Below are positions 63,421 through 64,000 of a DNA stretch of 64,000 bases, piece after piece (positions within the stretch are counted from its first letter, which is position 1; each line of letters begins with the position of its first letter). The notes beneath the pieces are model-generated. The model had not been told where the DNA came from. It did no database searches and was given only the letters and a program-made list of their open reading frames with translations. Position numbers and translations under genes: made by a program. This DNA comes from Rhodocyclaceae bacterium (lineage in GTDB: Bacteria; Pseudomonadota; Gammaproteobacteria; Burkholderiales; Rhodocyclaceae). The stretch is taken from contig JALNXH010000010.1 in the NCBI GenBank assembly GCA_023230455.1, positions 1 through 64,000 of the forward strand, in the 5' to 3' direction.

Positions 63421-63436
63421 TGGCACGTTTACTGCA
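63421..63436 (+). promoter_or_regulatory. Sigma-54 promoter of flgB
   Basis: TGGCACGTTTACTGCA matches TGGCACG-N4-TTGCA with one mismatch. GG (63422-63423) and GC (63434-63435) are ten bases apart, the fixed -24/-12 spacing. It lies 51 bases before the flgB ATG. Sigma-54 control of rod genes is common in polarly flagellated proteobacteria. Confidence 0.75.
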
Positions 63437-63471
63437 TTACGGCTGCTGAATGAATTTCTTGAGCGCAAAAA

Positions 63472-63879
63472 ATGATCGATCGACTCGGCAGCGAATTCCA
63501 GGTAAAGCAGACCGCTTTGAATCTGCGCGCCTATCGCCAGGAAATGATTGCGTCCAACATCGCCAACGGCGATACGCCCCACTACAAGGCCCGCGATCTG
63601 GATTTCAAGTCGGCCCTGGCGAATGCGGTCGGCGGCAAGGGAAGCGCTGCGCTGCCGGTGAGCCGCACCGCGAGCGGCCATCTTGATGGTGCGATTGACG
63701 GCGCTTTCGCCGCTGAAGTGCGCTATCGCAGCGAATATCAGGGGGCGGTCGACGGCAATACCGTAAATATGGATGTCGAACGCGGTGCCTTCGCCGAGAA
63801 CGCGGTGCAGATGGAGGCCCTGCTGAGTTTCATCCGCGACGATTTCAAGAAAATGCAGATGGCCATCACCGGCCAGTAA
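63472..63879 (+). CDS. flgB: Flagellar basal-body rod protein FlgB
   Basis: This 135-residue proximal rod protein shows the rod signature near the N-terminus: LNLRAYRQEMIASNIANGDTP (short: MIASNIANGDTP), and the C-terminal coiled segment AVQMEALLSFIRDDFKKMQMAI (short: MEALLSFIRDDFKKM). The start is ATG 63472. It is exported through the FlhA/FlhB gate. A sigma-54 promoter sits just upstream. It is 12 bases before flgC. Confidence 0.94.
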   Translation: MIDRLGSEFQVKQTALNLRAYRQEMIASNIANGDTPHYKARDLDFKSALANAVGGKGSAALPVSRTASGHLDGAIDGAFAAEVRYRSEYQGAVDGNTVNMDVERGAFAENAVQMEALLSFIRDDFKKMQMAITGQ

Positions 63880-63891
63880 GGATAAGGCGCC

Positions 63892-64000
63892 ATGTACAAC
63901 ATCTTTTCCATCGCCAGTTCTGCCCTCTCCGCACAATCGGCGCGATTGAACGCGGTCGCCAGCAATCTGGCCAATGCCGATAGCGTTGCGGGCGCGGACG
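63892..64000 (+). CDS. flgC: Flagellar basal-body rod protein FlgC, N-terminal part (3' end outside window)
   Basis: The first 36 residues are visible (MYNIFSIASSALSAQ, then LNAVASNLANADS). The rod-type ANLANADS segment identifies FlgC by position and motif. AAGGATAAGG lies upstream of the ATG. The gene runs past the end of the window, next to flgB. Confidence 0.9.
   Translation, partial: MYNIFSIASSALSAQSARLNAVASNLANADSVAGAD

Overview
The window is a GC-rich, gene-dense bacterial chromosome segment of about 64 kb. Gene content and order suggest a motile betaproteobacterium, most likely Rhodocyclales: flhB-flhA-flhF-flhG-fliA-motC-motD followed by flgN-flgM-flgA and flgB-flgC, glyA-nrdR-ribD, a CheA/CheD chemotaxis system, and CoA-dependent aminobenzoate catabolism of the Azoarcus type. 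The assignment comes from recognised proteins and was not tested phylogenetically. No rRNA, tRNA, CRISPR array, phage or insertion sequence was seen. No gene-free stretch exceeds 300 bases; the longest, 11002-11278, shows no recognisable gene.

Layout. 1-870 is the 3' end of an Orn/Lys/Arg decarboxylase. 1074-13794 is a chemotaxis region: cheY, MCP, STAS protein, cheA, MCP, cheW, terminator, NIT-domain MCP, an OprB-type porin, cheR, cheB, cheD. A possible FNR/ANR-type promoter lies in front of it. 13857-16790 (minus) is thyA-pgi-folA. 16872-22362 holds an M17 aminopeptidase with a PilZ-like partner, mogA, darP/yjgA and pmbA. 22377-27280 holds the three parts of a TRAP transporter, split in orientation around an AAA-type ATPase with an AT-rich leader and a small EF-hand protein. 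27351-31505 is a phosphatase, glyA, nrdR, ribD and a lipocalin-like protein. 31502-41682 is mixed housekeeping: dsbD, cutA, a frameshifted coiled-coil membrane gene, an EthD-like protein, bacteriohemerythrin, a two-gene ABC exporter, a methionine-type aminotransferase, dacB, a flavin reductase and an aldo/keto reductase. 41686-45313 is a PAS/GGDEF/EAL/CZB-like signalling gene broken by one extra base. 46087-51633 is a tightly coupled minus-strand operon for CoA-dependent aminobenzoate breakdown. 51740-53727 carries a four-helix membrane protein and a solute-binding protein. 53858-64000 is flagellar.

How the parts work together. The chemotaxis and flagellar blocks together encode sensing, the kinase, adaptation, part of the export gate, SRP-like placement, sigma-28 and its anti-sigma factor, and a second-type stator (MotC/MotD). 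A sigma-28-type promoter precedes flgM and a sigma-54-type promoter precedes flgB, which fits the usual flagellar hierarchy. The aminobenzoate operon encodes the two signature steps, CoA activation and the monooxygenase/reductase, plus an SDR and a MarR regulator. Its ligase carries a C-terminal RidA-like domain, which suggests a direct link to the enamine intermediate of this pathway.

Most notable signals: (1) the ligase-RidA fusion; (2) a perfect 18-bp inverted repeat that places the nrdR start codon in a stem and its ribosome binding site in the loop; (3) strong depletion of CTGCAG, with CTA-CAG used for Leu-Gln instead; (4) an FlhG-like protein that keeps the FlhF-activating motif but has lost the Walker A lysines; (5) a shared KVELF C-terminus on one receptor and CheD.
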